This document shows, piece by piece, positions 19,010 through 26,672 of a stretch of DNA of 64,000 nucleotides (positions are counted from its first letter, which is position 1; every line of letters starts with the position of its first letter). A program made the position numbers and the translations under genes. A model generated the notes under the pieces. It was not told the origin of the DNA. It saw nothing but the letters and a program-made list of their open reading frames with translations, and ran no database searches. The stretch lies in NCBI GenBank assembly GCA_031277685.1, contig JAITLV010000280.1:279412-343411 (forward strand), given 5' to 3'. Origin of the DNA: Sphingobacterium sp. GTDB taxonomy: Bacteria; Bacteroidota; Bacteroidia; Sphingobacteriales; Sphingobacteriaceae.

Positions 19010-20323
19010 TTAACAACAGGTCTGTGCTTCTTTTTTTAAGGGGTTGTCTTTGACCGTGTGTGAAGGTAATCCAACAGTGAAAATAGAACCTTTATTCGGA
19101 ATACTTTGAATATCCACTACTCCTTTATTACGTTCAATCAGATCTTTACAGAGTACCAGCCCTAAACCCGATCCCGGCTCGTCTTCTGTGCCAAATGACT
19201 TACGCTGGATCACATTAAATAGCAGAGCAGATTTGGATGGATTGATTCCAATACCCTCATCTTGAATATGGATACGGGTATACGTTTCATCTTTACTGCA
19301 ATAGATGCTTATTTTTCCTGCCACATAACTAAATTTGATCGCATTACTGATAAGGTTGCGAAGAATTATGATCATATGATCCCTGTTGGCGAGGATATAT
19401 GTTCCTTGGGGGATTTCAATTTCGATCTTGAGTTGTTTAGTTTGTATTTGATCGGCAAACAATAGCATGATATCGCGAATCAATGGCTCGATCACAATCA
19501 ATGTTGCGGGACTAGTAATCCCGCGCATACTGCTACTGCCCCATTGCAGAAAATCGTCCAGTGCTTGATTTTGATGTACAATTTGCTGATAAAGTTGATG
19601 TATATATTCTTTAGCTATGTTGTTGTTGAGTATTTGGTCGCGAAGCATGAGTACTAGCGATTCGAGATTGGCAAATGGACTTTTGATATCATGGGCGACA
19701 ATAGAGAATATTTTTTCCTTATCGCGATTCATAGATTCCAGCTTGCGGCGCTGCTCCTCAATCTTCTTCATATTGTTGTAAATAATCTGTAGAAAGAAGT
19801 TGACTGCAATCACAATAAAGGCCAGCGCATTGCTAATATTGAATATCAACCTCAATTTAGGGACTCGTTGAGCGACTGGAACAATTGCAGGTGAGAAATA
19901 AAGCAAAGCGATTGAAGCGGTGGTGGCAAGACAGAAAACAATATGTATCCGACGATCGTCATAAAGTAACATTGAAGCAATCAAGGTGCACAATAGAAAA
20001 TATTCACCACCATTTTTAAATAACATAGCACCCAAAAGAAAAAAAAGAAAATTACTAATCAATAACATGGCCTTTGCAAAATTATGTTTGCCATCGTACT
20101 GTAGAAAGAGCACGGAAATTGAACAGATAGTATTAGATAGGTTAATCATCGATAGAAGATAACGTTGATCAATGATATTGAGGATGAAAAAACAAAGTGT
20201 TGGCAATAAGCAAAGTATGGCTATCAGATTGACCATTTGTATCCTTTTGAGATTGACATAGGACATATCCGGACGCGTACCAATATCCTTAAGTATGTTC
20301 CAATATCTTTGGATATAGTTCAT
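19010..20323 (-). CDS. Orphan membrane sensor histidine kinase
   Basis: 437 aa. About six N-terminal membrane helices (residues 30-190) replace a separate sensor domain. A short coiled linker (KKIEEQRRKLESMNRDKEK) leads into the H box IFSIVAHDIKSPF near residue 210, then N box NLISNAIKFS, G1 DEGIGI and G2 GSGLGL, all intact. The protein ends with a Cys-Cys pair. No response regulator lies beside it, so its partner must be elsewhere. It converges on the EEP gene with a 78-base gap. Signal unknown. Confidence 0.9.
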   Translation of the reverse strand: MNYIQRYWNILKDIGTRPDMSYVNLKRIQMVNLIAILCLLPTLCFFILNIIDQRYLLSMINLSNTICSISVLFLQYDGKHNFAKAMLLISNFLFFLLGAMLFKNGGEYFLLCTLIASMLLYDDRRIHIVFCLATTASIALLYFSPAIVPVAQRVPKLRLIFNISNALAFIVIAVNFFLQIIYNNMKKIEEQRRKLESMNRDKEKIFSIVAHDIKSPFANLESLVLMLRDQILNNNIAKEYIHQLYQQIVHQNQALDDFLQWGSSSMRGITSPATLIVIEPLIRDIMLLFADQIQTKQLKIEIEIPQGTYILANRDHMIIILRNLISNAIKFSYVAGKISIYCSKDETYTRIHIQDEGIGINPSKSALLFNVIQRKSFGTEDEPGSGLGLVLCKDLIERNKGVVDIQSIPNKGSIFTVGLPSHTVKDNPLKKEAQTCC

Positions 20324-20730
20324 AATTTTATTTAATCTGCTAATGAATATTAATCCGCTAAATTAACATAAATAAGGTGTTGTAGTGTGGTGCTGAGCGA
20401 AAAAAATGTTCGCAATACTTTAATAAATACATGGTAGAGGAGGCTCTGATGTTATTGTAAATATTGTCCTGGTGAAACCCGGTCTACTTTTTGGGCCTAT
20501 TTGCGCTGTTGGCGGCTAATAATGCAGTCAAATCCTGGTAATCGGACAATGATATATTGCCGTCCAATAGTTTTTCGGATGTAATTGTAATTGCGAAGCG
20601 CAATCTTTAAATGCAGGTTATGTCACTGGGGTATCAGTAAAAGTAGCGAATGGTATCGATCAAGTATTCATAACTGATTTTCATCGGTAAGTATATCTTG
20701 TTGTACAAAAAAACTAAATTGCCCGAGAAA
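20324..20730. other. Intergenic region with possible gene relics
   Basis: No intact gene. Two short frames have protein-like composition: on the minus strand 20484-20606, including SEKLLDGNISLSDYQDLTAL, and on the plus strand ending at 20690, including NAGYVTGVSVKVANGIDQVF. They overlap each other in part, so at most one is a true relic in the overlap. No family recognised. Confidence 0.35.
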
Positions 20731-21576
20731 CTACCGATTGTCTACATGGAGACTTCTGATGGCTCTTTTTAGAATATATGTTGTAGCCTTAGTATTACTT
20801 TCTCTGCTCCATCTATCATATAAATCTTGGACAAAAAGTGGGCATGTCTTGGCTGCGTCATTAAGCCAATTGGCTACGCTGTTTTGCACATATCTGGAAG
20901 GGTCGGATTTCAAAGCATTCAGTATAGGCAATGCCAGCATAGGGGTACGTTTTAATACCTCGATATGTGTACACCAAACACCTCTTGGACGTGTGGATTC
21001 CGAAGCGAAGCGCCGAATATGCTCATTGTTACTGACCGCCCATGTGGAGAGAATAGCAATACTTTCTTCTAAATTACTGCTTATTTTTTCGCGAACTGCG
21101 AGCCAACTGATTTCACGAACACCAAAATGAGCGTCGGCTGCAAATTGCTGGATTTGCTTTAAAGTGTCAGCGATACTTAAACTTGTATTTTTGCCAACGC
21201 TGTAAGCGGCCCAACAGCGTACCAAATCAGCCTGATGAACTGCCATAATTTGATAGAAAGCGGAGTCATTGTGCTGTATGGTTTGTTCAAGAATGCCTGT
21301 ACCGATTGCCTCGTTGATTGTATTGACAGTCTGTTTTTTCAACTGATCAATTCCTTGCAGTATGGGGGCAAGGTAGATTGTCCGTTGATATTGGATAAGC
21401 AATTGATTTAATAAAATACGTTGATCTACCGCTAGCCATTCTACGAGATTAGCCGTTTCAATTTTGCCATTGTTCAATTGTTCCAGCACGTGTACTGGTA
21501 TCTCACTTGTTTTTCGAGCTCCTGTTCGTTTTGGCGATAGCAATTGGTTTGTTGAATTTTCATCGGATTTTGCCAT
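20731..21576 (-). CDS. AlkC-like HEAT-repeat DNA alkylation repair protein
   Basis: 281 aa from ATG 21576. A longer frame exists from 21711, but its first 45 residues overlap the divergent HxlR gene and lack sense, while MAKSDENSTNQ is a natural start. Helical repeats run throughout; the segment RPRGVWCTHIEVLKRTPM and KSDPSRYVQNSVANWLNDAA are typical of the AlkC-like group (COG4335), which removes methylated bases such as 3-methyladenine. Divergent from an HxlR regulator 112 bases away, with a 16-bp palindrome between, so regulation by that protein is likely. Confidence 0.8.
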   Translation of the reverse strand: MAKSDENSTNQLLSPKRTGARKTSEIPVHVLEQLNNGKIETANLVEWLAVDQRILLNQLLIQYQRTIYLAPILQGIDQLKKQTVNTINEAIGTGILEQTIQHNDSAFYQIMAVHQADLVRCWAAYSVGKNTSLSIADTLKQIQQFAADAHFGVREISWLAVREKISSNLEESIAILSTWAVSNNEHIRRFASESTRPRGVWCTHIEVLKRTPMLALPILNALKSDPSRYVQNSVANWLNDAAKTCPLFVQDLYDRWSRESNTKATTYILKRAIRSLHVDNR

Positions 21577-21607
21577 ATGCTGTTGTAAATTTTCGATATT
21601 TATTACT

Positions 21608-21623
21608 AATCTTTGCAAAGATT
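21608..21623. promoter_or_regulatory. 16-bp perfect palindrome, candidate HxlR operator
   Basis: AATCTTTGCAAAGATT lies between the divergent AlkC-like and HxlR genes, 32 bases from the first start and 66 from the second. HxlR-type regulators bind palindromes in the intergenic region of their divergent target. Confidence 0.55.
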
Positions 21624-21688
21624 TGAAAGTTAATCCATATCTGCAATACCGCATAAAATTGTCACTATGGGTTAAAAAAGTCAATATT

Positions 21689-22039
21689 ATGAAAACAACA
21701 GCTAGAACCATAGAAGAAAAAATATGTCCACTGGAATTTGCTGTAAATGCAATCAGTGGAAAATGGAAAGTTCCGATTGTATGGCGTATTAATCAAGGCG
21801 AGAAACGCCCAAGTGAAATGCTACGGGGTATTGTTAAAGTAGATCGACGTGTATTGAACCAACAGCTAAAAGAACTGGAGCATGATGGCATACTTACCAA
21901 AGAGATTTTTAATGAGTTACCACCACGAGTAGAATACTCGCTAACACCGCTTGGTAAAGATCTGGTAGCGGTACTCTGGAAACTAAATCATTGGGGAGAG
22001 TCTCTTTTAGCAGAGAAAAGTCTTTTTGTAGAAGAATAG
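21689..22039 (+). CDS. HxlR-family winged-helix regulator
   Basis: 116 aa from ATG 21689; the frame is open further upstream but that part overlaps the divergent gene. The family signature is clear: CPLEFAVNAISGKWKVPIVW at the N-terminus with the conserved cysteine, RPSEMLRGIVKVDRRVLNQQ for the recognition helix, LKELEHDGIL, and the wing PPRVEYSLTPLGKDL. Such proteins are often redox or aldehyde sensors acting on a divergent gene; here that would be the AlkC-like repair protein. Confidence 0.92.
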   Translation: MKTTARTIEEKICPLEFAVNAISGKWKVPIVWRINQGEKRPSEMLRGIVKVDRRVLNQQLKELEHDGILTKEIFNELPPRVEYSLTPLGKDLVAVLWKLNHWGESLLAEKSLFVEE

Positions 22040-22161
22040 TAATCCTGCCTTTTTGTGGCTGTAAATACCCTTTTTGGGTACAATACTTAACATGCCAGGG
22101 CTAAGCCGATTCCTCCAAAAATGCATGAATATAGATTAATATGATAAGAGTTATATTCCAT

Positions 22162-22190
22162 AAACAACATTATAGTGTATAATGTCGTTT
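22162..22190. terminator. Hairpin after the HxlR gene
   Basis: AAAC-A-ACATTATA, loop GTG, TATAATGT-C-GTTT: twelve pairs with one mismatch, between the HxlR gene and a convergent small gene. Serves either direction, though the T tract is short. Confidence 0.5.
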
Positions 22191-22230
22191 ATTCGTTAGT
22201 AATGAGGTGAACTTCTATTGTTCGTAAATA

Positions 22231-22488
22231 CTAGTTTTTCGTGGATTGACGCGATTTAATCTCATTTTCAATTTGCTTGTAATTTGAATAGATTGGTATA
22301 AATCCACCAAATAAAGTGGCTGGAATACCTAAGAGGGCATATTTTTTTGCTCTTAATGATAAATAAATCAAAATGACCATAGCAATTATCATAATAATGG
22401 CGAAGGATGTCATAATAGCAAAAGACTGTTTTTTCTTTTTATCTAATTCTTCCGTTGTTAGATCAGATAGGGATTTATTTTTAGGCAT
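22231..22488 (-). CDS. Small two-helix membrane protein
   Basis: 85 aa. A charged N-terminus with LSDLTTEELDKKKKQS precedes two membrane helices (about residues 24-45 and 50-65). The TTEEL-KK-K pattern before the first helix is common in small Bacteroidota membrane proteins sometimes annotated as 'redox-active disulfide protein 2', but no cysteine is present here. Upstream lies a TAATTTTG -7 box (22542-22549), part of a 16-nt stretch repeated before the small secreted-protein gene at 28399. Function unknown. Confidence 0.7.
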   Translation of the reverse strand: MPKNKSLSDLTTEELDKKKKQSFAIMTSFAIIMIIAMVILIYLSLRAKKYALLGIPATLFGGFIPIYSNYKQIENEIKSRQSTKN

Positions 22489-22807
22489 GGATCAATTGGT
22501 TTTTTTATAATAGAAGGTTATTTATACTTCTCTGGTTGGGACAAAATTAAATAATTTTTTGATTTTACCAATACATCTTTTGAAGCCTCATGGCGAGCAG
22601 TTAACAAGATCAATCGTAAGGGAAAAGTTCGTTTTTAACGAAACTTTAATGCGGATGATATATTAATTGGCAAATAAGCCCCGGAAACTTGTTAATTCAT
22701 GCGTATTGCTATACCTGGTGATTTTCTAAGTATTTCTAATATTGATCCCTGTAAGTTGAAGACTATTTTCCACAATTAAAGTCATTCTGCTATCCCGAGT
22801 TTTAATG
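22489..22807. other. Intergenic region, promoter box only
   Basis: About 320 bases between two leftward genes. Apart from the box at 22536-22551 I see a small inverted pair AAAGTTCGTTTTTAACGAAACTTT-like around 22625-22649 (reported here only as a hint) and no gene. Confidence 0.35.
22536..22551 (-). promoter_or_regulatory. Leftward promoter -7 region, shared 16-mer copy 1
   Basis: Read leftwards TTTAATTTTGTCCCAA, containing TAATTTTG (fits TAnnTTTG). The identical 16-mer occurs at 28995-29010 in the same orientation. Predicted leader of about 48 bases before the 85-aa gene. No good -33 TTTG. Confidence 0.5.
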
Positions 22808-23140
22808 TCAGAAGGTGTTTTCTATACACTCAACTTGTCGTGACTTAAAGGAAGGTTCATTTTGTTTTTTTCTTTTTAACCAGTTCCTGAAATAAAATAA
22901 TAGAACGGTGATAATAGTAGCAAAAATAATATCAGCAATCAGATTACTTACATTAAAGTTGCTAGATTCACCGATTTCATGGGTATCTATTGATATCACG
23001 CGAACCGCTTTATTGTAAATTTCAAAAGGAAAACCGAAACTGAGATTACCATCAACATCCGTATCGTTATGATAACTTAATGCACAAAGGACTATAAATG
23101 CAGTCGTGATATATAATGTGTTAATAAAAATCTTTTTCAT
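22808..23140 (-). CDS. Small uncharacterised membrane protein
   Basis: 110 aa, not recognised. A signal-anchor helix (INTLYITTAFIVLCALSY) is followed by a short extracytoplasmic part of about 45 residues and a second helix (IIFATIITVLLFYF) with a basic cytoplasmic tail KRKKQ. Alone between intergenic gaps and read leftwards. The composition and clean start support a real gene; no function can be given. Confidence 0.6.
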   Translation of the reverse strand: MKKIFINTLYITTAFIVLCALSYHNDTDVDGNLSFGFPFEIYNKAVRVISIDTHEIGESSNFNVSNLIADIIFATIITVLLFYFRNWLKRKKQNEPSFKSRQVECIENTF

Positions 23141-23366
23141 ATTTTTTATTTGTTTAGGTTTCCTATTGTACTTAGTGAATGGGTATTAATGAAGGATAAG
23201 TTTTCCGGTGTCATCACCATGGAGCTTGATTTTAATTGATAAATTTATGCAAAGAATTAAAAAGTAACATAAGGCTTATAGTTAATTTGCAGAAAAGAGC
23301 TGTATTGGTTTAAATTTCAAAAAATAGTAAATTAGTTTAGATCAAATTTGTATCAATCAATTTATT

Positions 23367-23861
23367 ATGGCAAGTATCTATAACGCTTTATTGATAGATT
23401 CTTCAAAAGAGACAGTCTATGCAGCAATTACTGATCAATCTGGTTTGTCATCCTGGTGGACGCCAGATGCAAGCACCAGCGGACAAATCAACAGTATTGC
23501 ACGTTTTTCTTTTGGTCCTTATTATTACAAAGAAATGGAAATTAAAGAACTAAACCCTTTTGTGAGTATCGTATGGCGTTGTACCGCAGGTGCAGCCGAA
23601 TGGATTGGAACTGAGATTACTTTTGAACTTTCACCTTACAATAGACAGACGTTTTTAAACTTACATCCCGAAATTGCAGGCCAGATGGAGCAACAAGCAA
23701 GTGACAAGGGAACTTTTCTGCTCTTCAAACATGAGGGCTGGGATACATATTCACCTATGTTTGCTGAATGTAGTTATACCTGGGGACAATTTTTGAGGAG
23801 TTTAAAACTTTTCTGTGAAACAGGAAAAGGTCGGCCCTGGCCAAAACAGCATCGTATCTGA
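23367..23861 (+). CDS. SRPBCC (AHSA1-like) domain protein
   Basis: 164 aa, single domain. The pattern IDSSKETVYAAITDQSGLSSWWTPDA near the N-terminus (shown in part: ETVYAAITDQSGLSSWW) and a C-terminal helix preceded by WGQFLRSLKLFCETGKGRPW are typical of the START-like SRPBCC/AHSA1 proteins, which bind hydrophobic ligands in a cavity. Not adjacent to a regulator, unlike the second SRPBCC protein in this window at 53595. It converges on the WG-repeat gene, 14 bases apart. Confidence 0.85.
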   Translation: MASIYNALLIDSSKETVYAAITDQSGLSSWWTPDASTSGQINSIARFSFGPYYYKEMEIKELNPFVSIVWRCTAGAAEWIGTEITFELSPYNRQTFLNLHPEIAGQMEQQASDKGTFLLFKHEGWDTYSPMFAECSYTWGQFLRSLKLFCETGKGRPWPKQHRI

Positions 23862-23875
23862 TTCAACTGAACTGA

Positions 23876-24730
23876 TCAATGGGGTATCTTTTCACTCGAA
23901 AACTCTAATTTCGCTGTACGGATTAACTTGCCTTCGTTTGTAAAATAGTAGATTGTACTTCCTTTTGAGAAACCAAGAACCTGGTCATCATAGGATGGCT
24001 CCATATATATTGCAGGTAAAATTGTTTTTAATCCATAATCACATAGCCCATAGGGGCCATTCTCTTCAAAAACAATTGAAGTTGGTGTGAGCATATGCAG
24101 TTGTATCGGGTTCATTGCGATAATATATTTTCCCTGTTGGTCAATGACTCCATATTTTTCCTCGGTATTGACAATTGCATAATAGTTTTGTGAGACCGGA
24201 GTGACTGAATAAATGTTATCGTAAATAAAAGGGATGATAATGTTATTCTGGATATTTATGACACCAGTTTTATCATCTTTATGGGCAACGATCAGTGATT
24301 TATTTATAGGCTGAAGCATTTCATAGGTAGTCGGAATAAGCAATTTATTTTTGTTATTAATAATACCCATCTTACCATCTTTGAGCACCATAATAAACCC
24401 ATTGTCAATTCCGATGTAGTCCCAAGCCTGGTTGAAGTCAACTATATAATGACCCATACTATCAAGTAAGGCATATTTTTCAGTATTTGGAATATGATTT
24501 CCTCTTTGTTCAGAACCAGTCTTTTCATATTCAGCTTGTACTACAATATAATATCCTTCAGTAAAACCTGTTGCCGAAAAAAACTGAGGTTTTATAACAG
24601 CAGTTCCATCCGCTAAACAATATCCAAAAAATCCACTCTTATCACGAAAAGGAAATAACTCCGGGCTATGTTGCGCGTAGGAGAAAATGGATGTCAATAG
24701 GAGGAGTAATGCTGTTGCAATCGTTTTCAT
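23876..24730 (-). CDS. Secreted WG-repeat protein
   Basis: 284 aa. Signal peptide ends ...TSIFSYAQ. The rest is a run of WG-type repeats of about 30-40 residues with recurring patterns such as FFGYCLADGTAVIKPQF, KYALLDSMGHYIVDF, KMGIINNKNKLLIPTTYE and KTGVINIQNNIIIPFIYD. WG-repeat proteins are common secreted proteins in Bacteroidota, thought to form beta-rich protein-binding surfaces; their roles are mostly unknown. Monocistronic and leftward. Confidence 0.85.
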   Translation of the reverse strand: MKTIATALLLLLTSIFSYAQHSPELFPFRDKSGFFGYCLADGTAVIKPQFFSATGFTEGYYIVVQAEYEKTGSEQRGNHIPNTEKYALLDSMGHYIVDFNQAWDYIGIDNGFIMVLKDGKMGIINNKNKLLIPTTYEMLQPINKSLIVAHKDDKTGVINIQNNIIIPFIYDNIYSVTPVSQNYYAIVNTEEKYGVIDQQGKYIIAMNPIQLHMLTPTSIVFEENGPYGLCDYGLKTILPAIYMEPSYDDQVLGFSKGSTIYYFTNEGKLIRTAKLEFSSEKIPH

Positions 24731-24814
24731 TGTTTTTTTATTTTTTTGAATATAAGGATATCTTAGATTGGCGGTATCGATAATTACAATTCGCCGGAAC
24801 TGACTTTAGATTCG

Positions 24815-24848
24815 TTTGTGATTCGGCACAAATTACTTAATAACTTTG
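24815..24848 (+). promoter_or_regulatory. Possible promoter for the 134-aa membrane protein
   Basis: TTTG at 24815-24818, 22-nt spacer, TAACTTTG at 24841-24848. The spacer is a little long and the leader would be about 135 bases, so this is tentative. Confidence 0.4.
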
Positions 24849-24989
24849 TCGAAGTTGTTGGAGTATAGTATGATTATGATAGAAAATACAATCTTAAACT
24901 TTTACAATTTGAAAAAACAGTACATTGGAGAGTGGATTCTGTATAATCTCTGAGAACAATTCCAAAGGACGTTTAACAATAGCAGATTA

Positions 24990-25394
24990 ATGAGTATACC
25001 GGTAATATTTTCGTTTATATTGTTTATTGGAATCATAGGTTTGGTTATTGGAGTAATTTTGATGTTATTGTCTTTTGCCCTAATGCTTTTTCGTGAAAGC
25101 AATTTTTGCAAAGAGTTAGTTGAAAAAATATTTGTTATTGCGCTCCATGTATTGGGCTTTGGGTTATTGATATTTCTGCTGGCGCTAGCGGGACTAGGGA
25201 TATTTATCGCTATTGAAGGAATTAAAAATGGGGAGTATAATTTGGGATTGAGTAGAACCGGTGGAAATACAAAGATCAAATGGGCTATTGAACCTATACG
25301 ATTTACCTTTCAAACAGCTGTCTTTATGGGATTTTCTATCTGGTTGATCTACTTCTCGATTAAACAATGTCGATTTTTTTTAAAGAGAAAATAA
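24990..25394 (+). CDS. Uncharacterised three-helix membrane protein
   Basis: 134 aa, not recognised. Three hydrophobic segments are clear: residues about 7-33, 47-73 and 107-124, with a short extracytoplasmic loop containing GEYNLGLSRTGGNTKIK. The protein ends with a basic tail FFLKRK. ATG 24990 follows a GTTTAACA leader with no Shine-Dalgarno sequence. It precedes a decayed lipoprotein fragment and a secreted protein gene. No function can be suggested. Confidence 0.6.
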   Translation: MSIPVIFSFILFIGIIGLVIGVILMLLSFALMLFRESNFCKELVEKIFVIALHVLGFGLLIFLLALAGLGIFIAIEGIKNGEYNLGLSRTGGNTKIKWAIEPIRFTFQTAVFMGFSIWLIYFSIKQCRFFLKRK

Positions 25395-25410
25395 CTTTTT
25401 GAATAATTGA

Positions 25411-25692
25411 ATGAGGATTCTATTAATTTTTATCACCAGGTTAATTGGAATATTGTTGTCTTGTAGGGGCATTGGTTAGCGACGCCGATACAGCTCCAGT
25501 AAATGATCTGTCTAAATTGGAAATTATTTCCTGGTCTTCATTTTTGGTAAAAACATTGGTTTATTCTACTGGGATTTTTGTGAGCTAGTCAATTTCTCGG
25601 ATAATTATAAGGTCATAGCGAATAATAAACAGTGCTTAACGAATTATAAAACGGCTTTATATGTCACTAAAATCAGGTGTATATTGGTGTAA
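25411..25692 (+). pseudogene. Small lipoprotein-like gene broken by two frameshifts
   Basis: ATG 25411 opens MRILLIFITRLIGILLSC, a lipoprotein-like leader, soon closed by TAG. The next frame gives GALVSDADTAPVNDLSKLEI to a stop at 25589, and the third frame carries FYWDFCELVNFSDNYKVIAN and KTALYVTKIRCILV to TAA 25690-25692. Joined, they make one protein of about 90 residues. No family recognised. It lies 16 bases after the three-helix protein and 11 before the next gene, so it may have belonged to the same transcript. Confidence 0.5.
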
Positions 25693-25703
25693 ATTAAACT
25701 GAT

Positions 25704-26201
25704 ATGAAGTGGATGTTTTGCATAACGCTTTTTTGTGTAATAGGGAATAGTGTGACTTTCGCACAAATGTCCTTAAAGAATGGTGTATATGAATTTACCG
25801 ATATTATTTCATCAGATTCGGTGAGAAGGAACAGCGGACAGTCTCTAATTATTGAAAAGAAAACAATCAGTAGAACGCTGATCGTGGCAGATGACAAGAT
25901 CAGCTATGAGATCCGAGAAAATACGAAGGCACCTTCAGCAACTCGAGGTGTAGCAGCAGATTATAAACTGCAGCTAAAGCGTGTTAATAACCAGTCTTTT
26001 AGAGCGAAAAAAGGTAAGTCTATCAAATTGAATATCGTTATCGTGGATGGTGACAGTGTTGAAGTAGCTGTTTTAGCAGGCCAGGCTGAATATTGCTATA
26101 GTGGAGGAATGTATTTTAGAAAAATAATTACATTATCACCAGAAAGAAAAACGTTGACTTTCAAACGCGGCCTGCTGCCTGAAGATATTGCAAAGTTATA
26201 A
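25704..26201 (+). CDS. Uncharacterised secreted protein
   Basis: 165 aa. Signal peptide MKWMFCITLFCVIGNSVTFA, then a compact beta-rich sequence beginning LKNGVYEFTDIISSDSVRR. A cysteine pair is absent (single cysteine near residue 133). Not recognised. The next gene begins 11 bases later on the same strand, so the two are probably cotranscribed, a secreted protein with a small membrane protein. Confidence 0.65.
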   Translation: MKWMFCITLFCVIGNSVTFAQMSLKNGVYEFTDIISSDSVRRNSGQSLIIEKKTISRTLIVADDKISYEIRENTKAPSATRGVAADYKLQLKRVNNQSFRAKKGKSIKLNIVIVDGDSVEVAVLAGQAEYCYSGGMYFRKIITLSPERKTLTFKRGLLPEDIAKL

Positions 26202-26212
26202 CGGAAAAGGTC

Positions 26213-26539
26213 ATGGGCAATAATAAAGATATGGGTATCCTGCGAGTCATCCAAGTTTTTCTAGGCAGCTTTTACCTGCTGCTTATTCTATTTTATCTTG
26301 GCATCATTGTGCCCGAATACTTCGCCTGTGTGAATTGTCATACAGAAGGTGCAATGGGGATAGATATTTGGGGTGATCAAATACAGTGCTTTGGCGATAG
26401 TAAAGCCTTTGGTAAAGTTTTGTTCGATCTATCGTCAGTTATTGTAGCAGGACTTTCCACGGTATTAATATTCCTGTTTTTTTGGAAGAAAATGAAATTC
26501 AATAATAGATTTCAGGCCAAGAAGTACAGCAGAAAATGA
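26213..26539 (+). CDS. Small two-helix membrane protein
   Basis: 108 aa, not recognised. Helix one (VIQVFLGSFYLLLILFYLGI) and helix two (LSSVIVAGLSTVLIFLFFW) flank a loop of about 40 residues that contains three cysteines (CVNC and QCFG), which could form disulfides outside the cell. A basic tail ends the protein. Cotranscribed with the secreted protein before it. Confidence 0.6.
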   Translation: MGNNKDMGILRVIQVFLGSFYLLLILFYLGIIVPEYFACVNCHTEGAMGIDIWGDQIQCFGDSKAFGKVLFDLSSVIVAGLSTVLIFLFFWKKMKFNNRFQAKKYSRK

Positions 26540-26672
26540 AGGCTATTTTTATGGGCTTGTCGGTGTATAGGGAAATATACTGGGGTATTTTGAATATTTT
26601 GGAGAAGAATTGGCCTTAACGTGGTCATAATGCAAGGTTATATGGAGGAATCTTTTATGAAGAACTTTGGCA

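Noticed and set aside
21464..21688. Longer start for the HxlR gene
   Set aside because: The additional 75 codons run antisense through the AlkC-like gene; the family begins at MKTTARTIEEK.
21577..21711. Longer start for the AlkC-like gene
   Set aside because: The extra 45 residues overlap the 5' end of the divergent HxlR gene and contain no family sequence; ATG 21576 gives a normal N-terminus.
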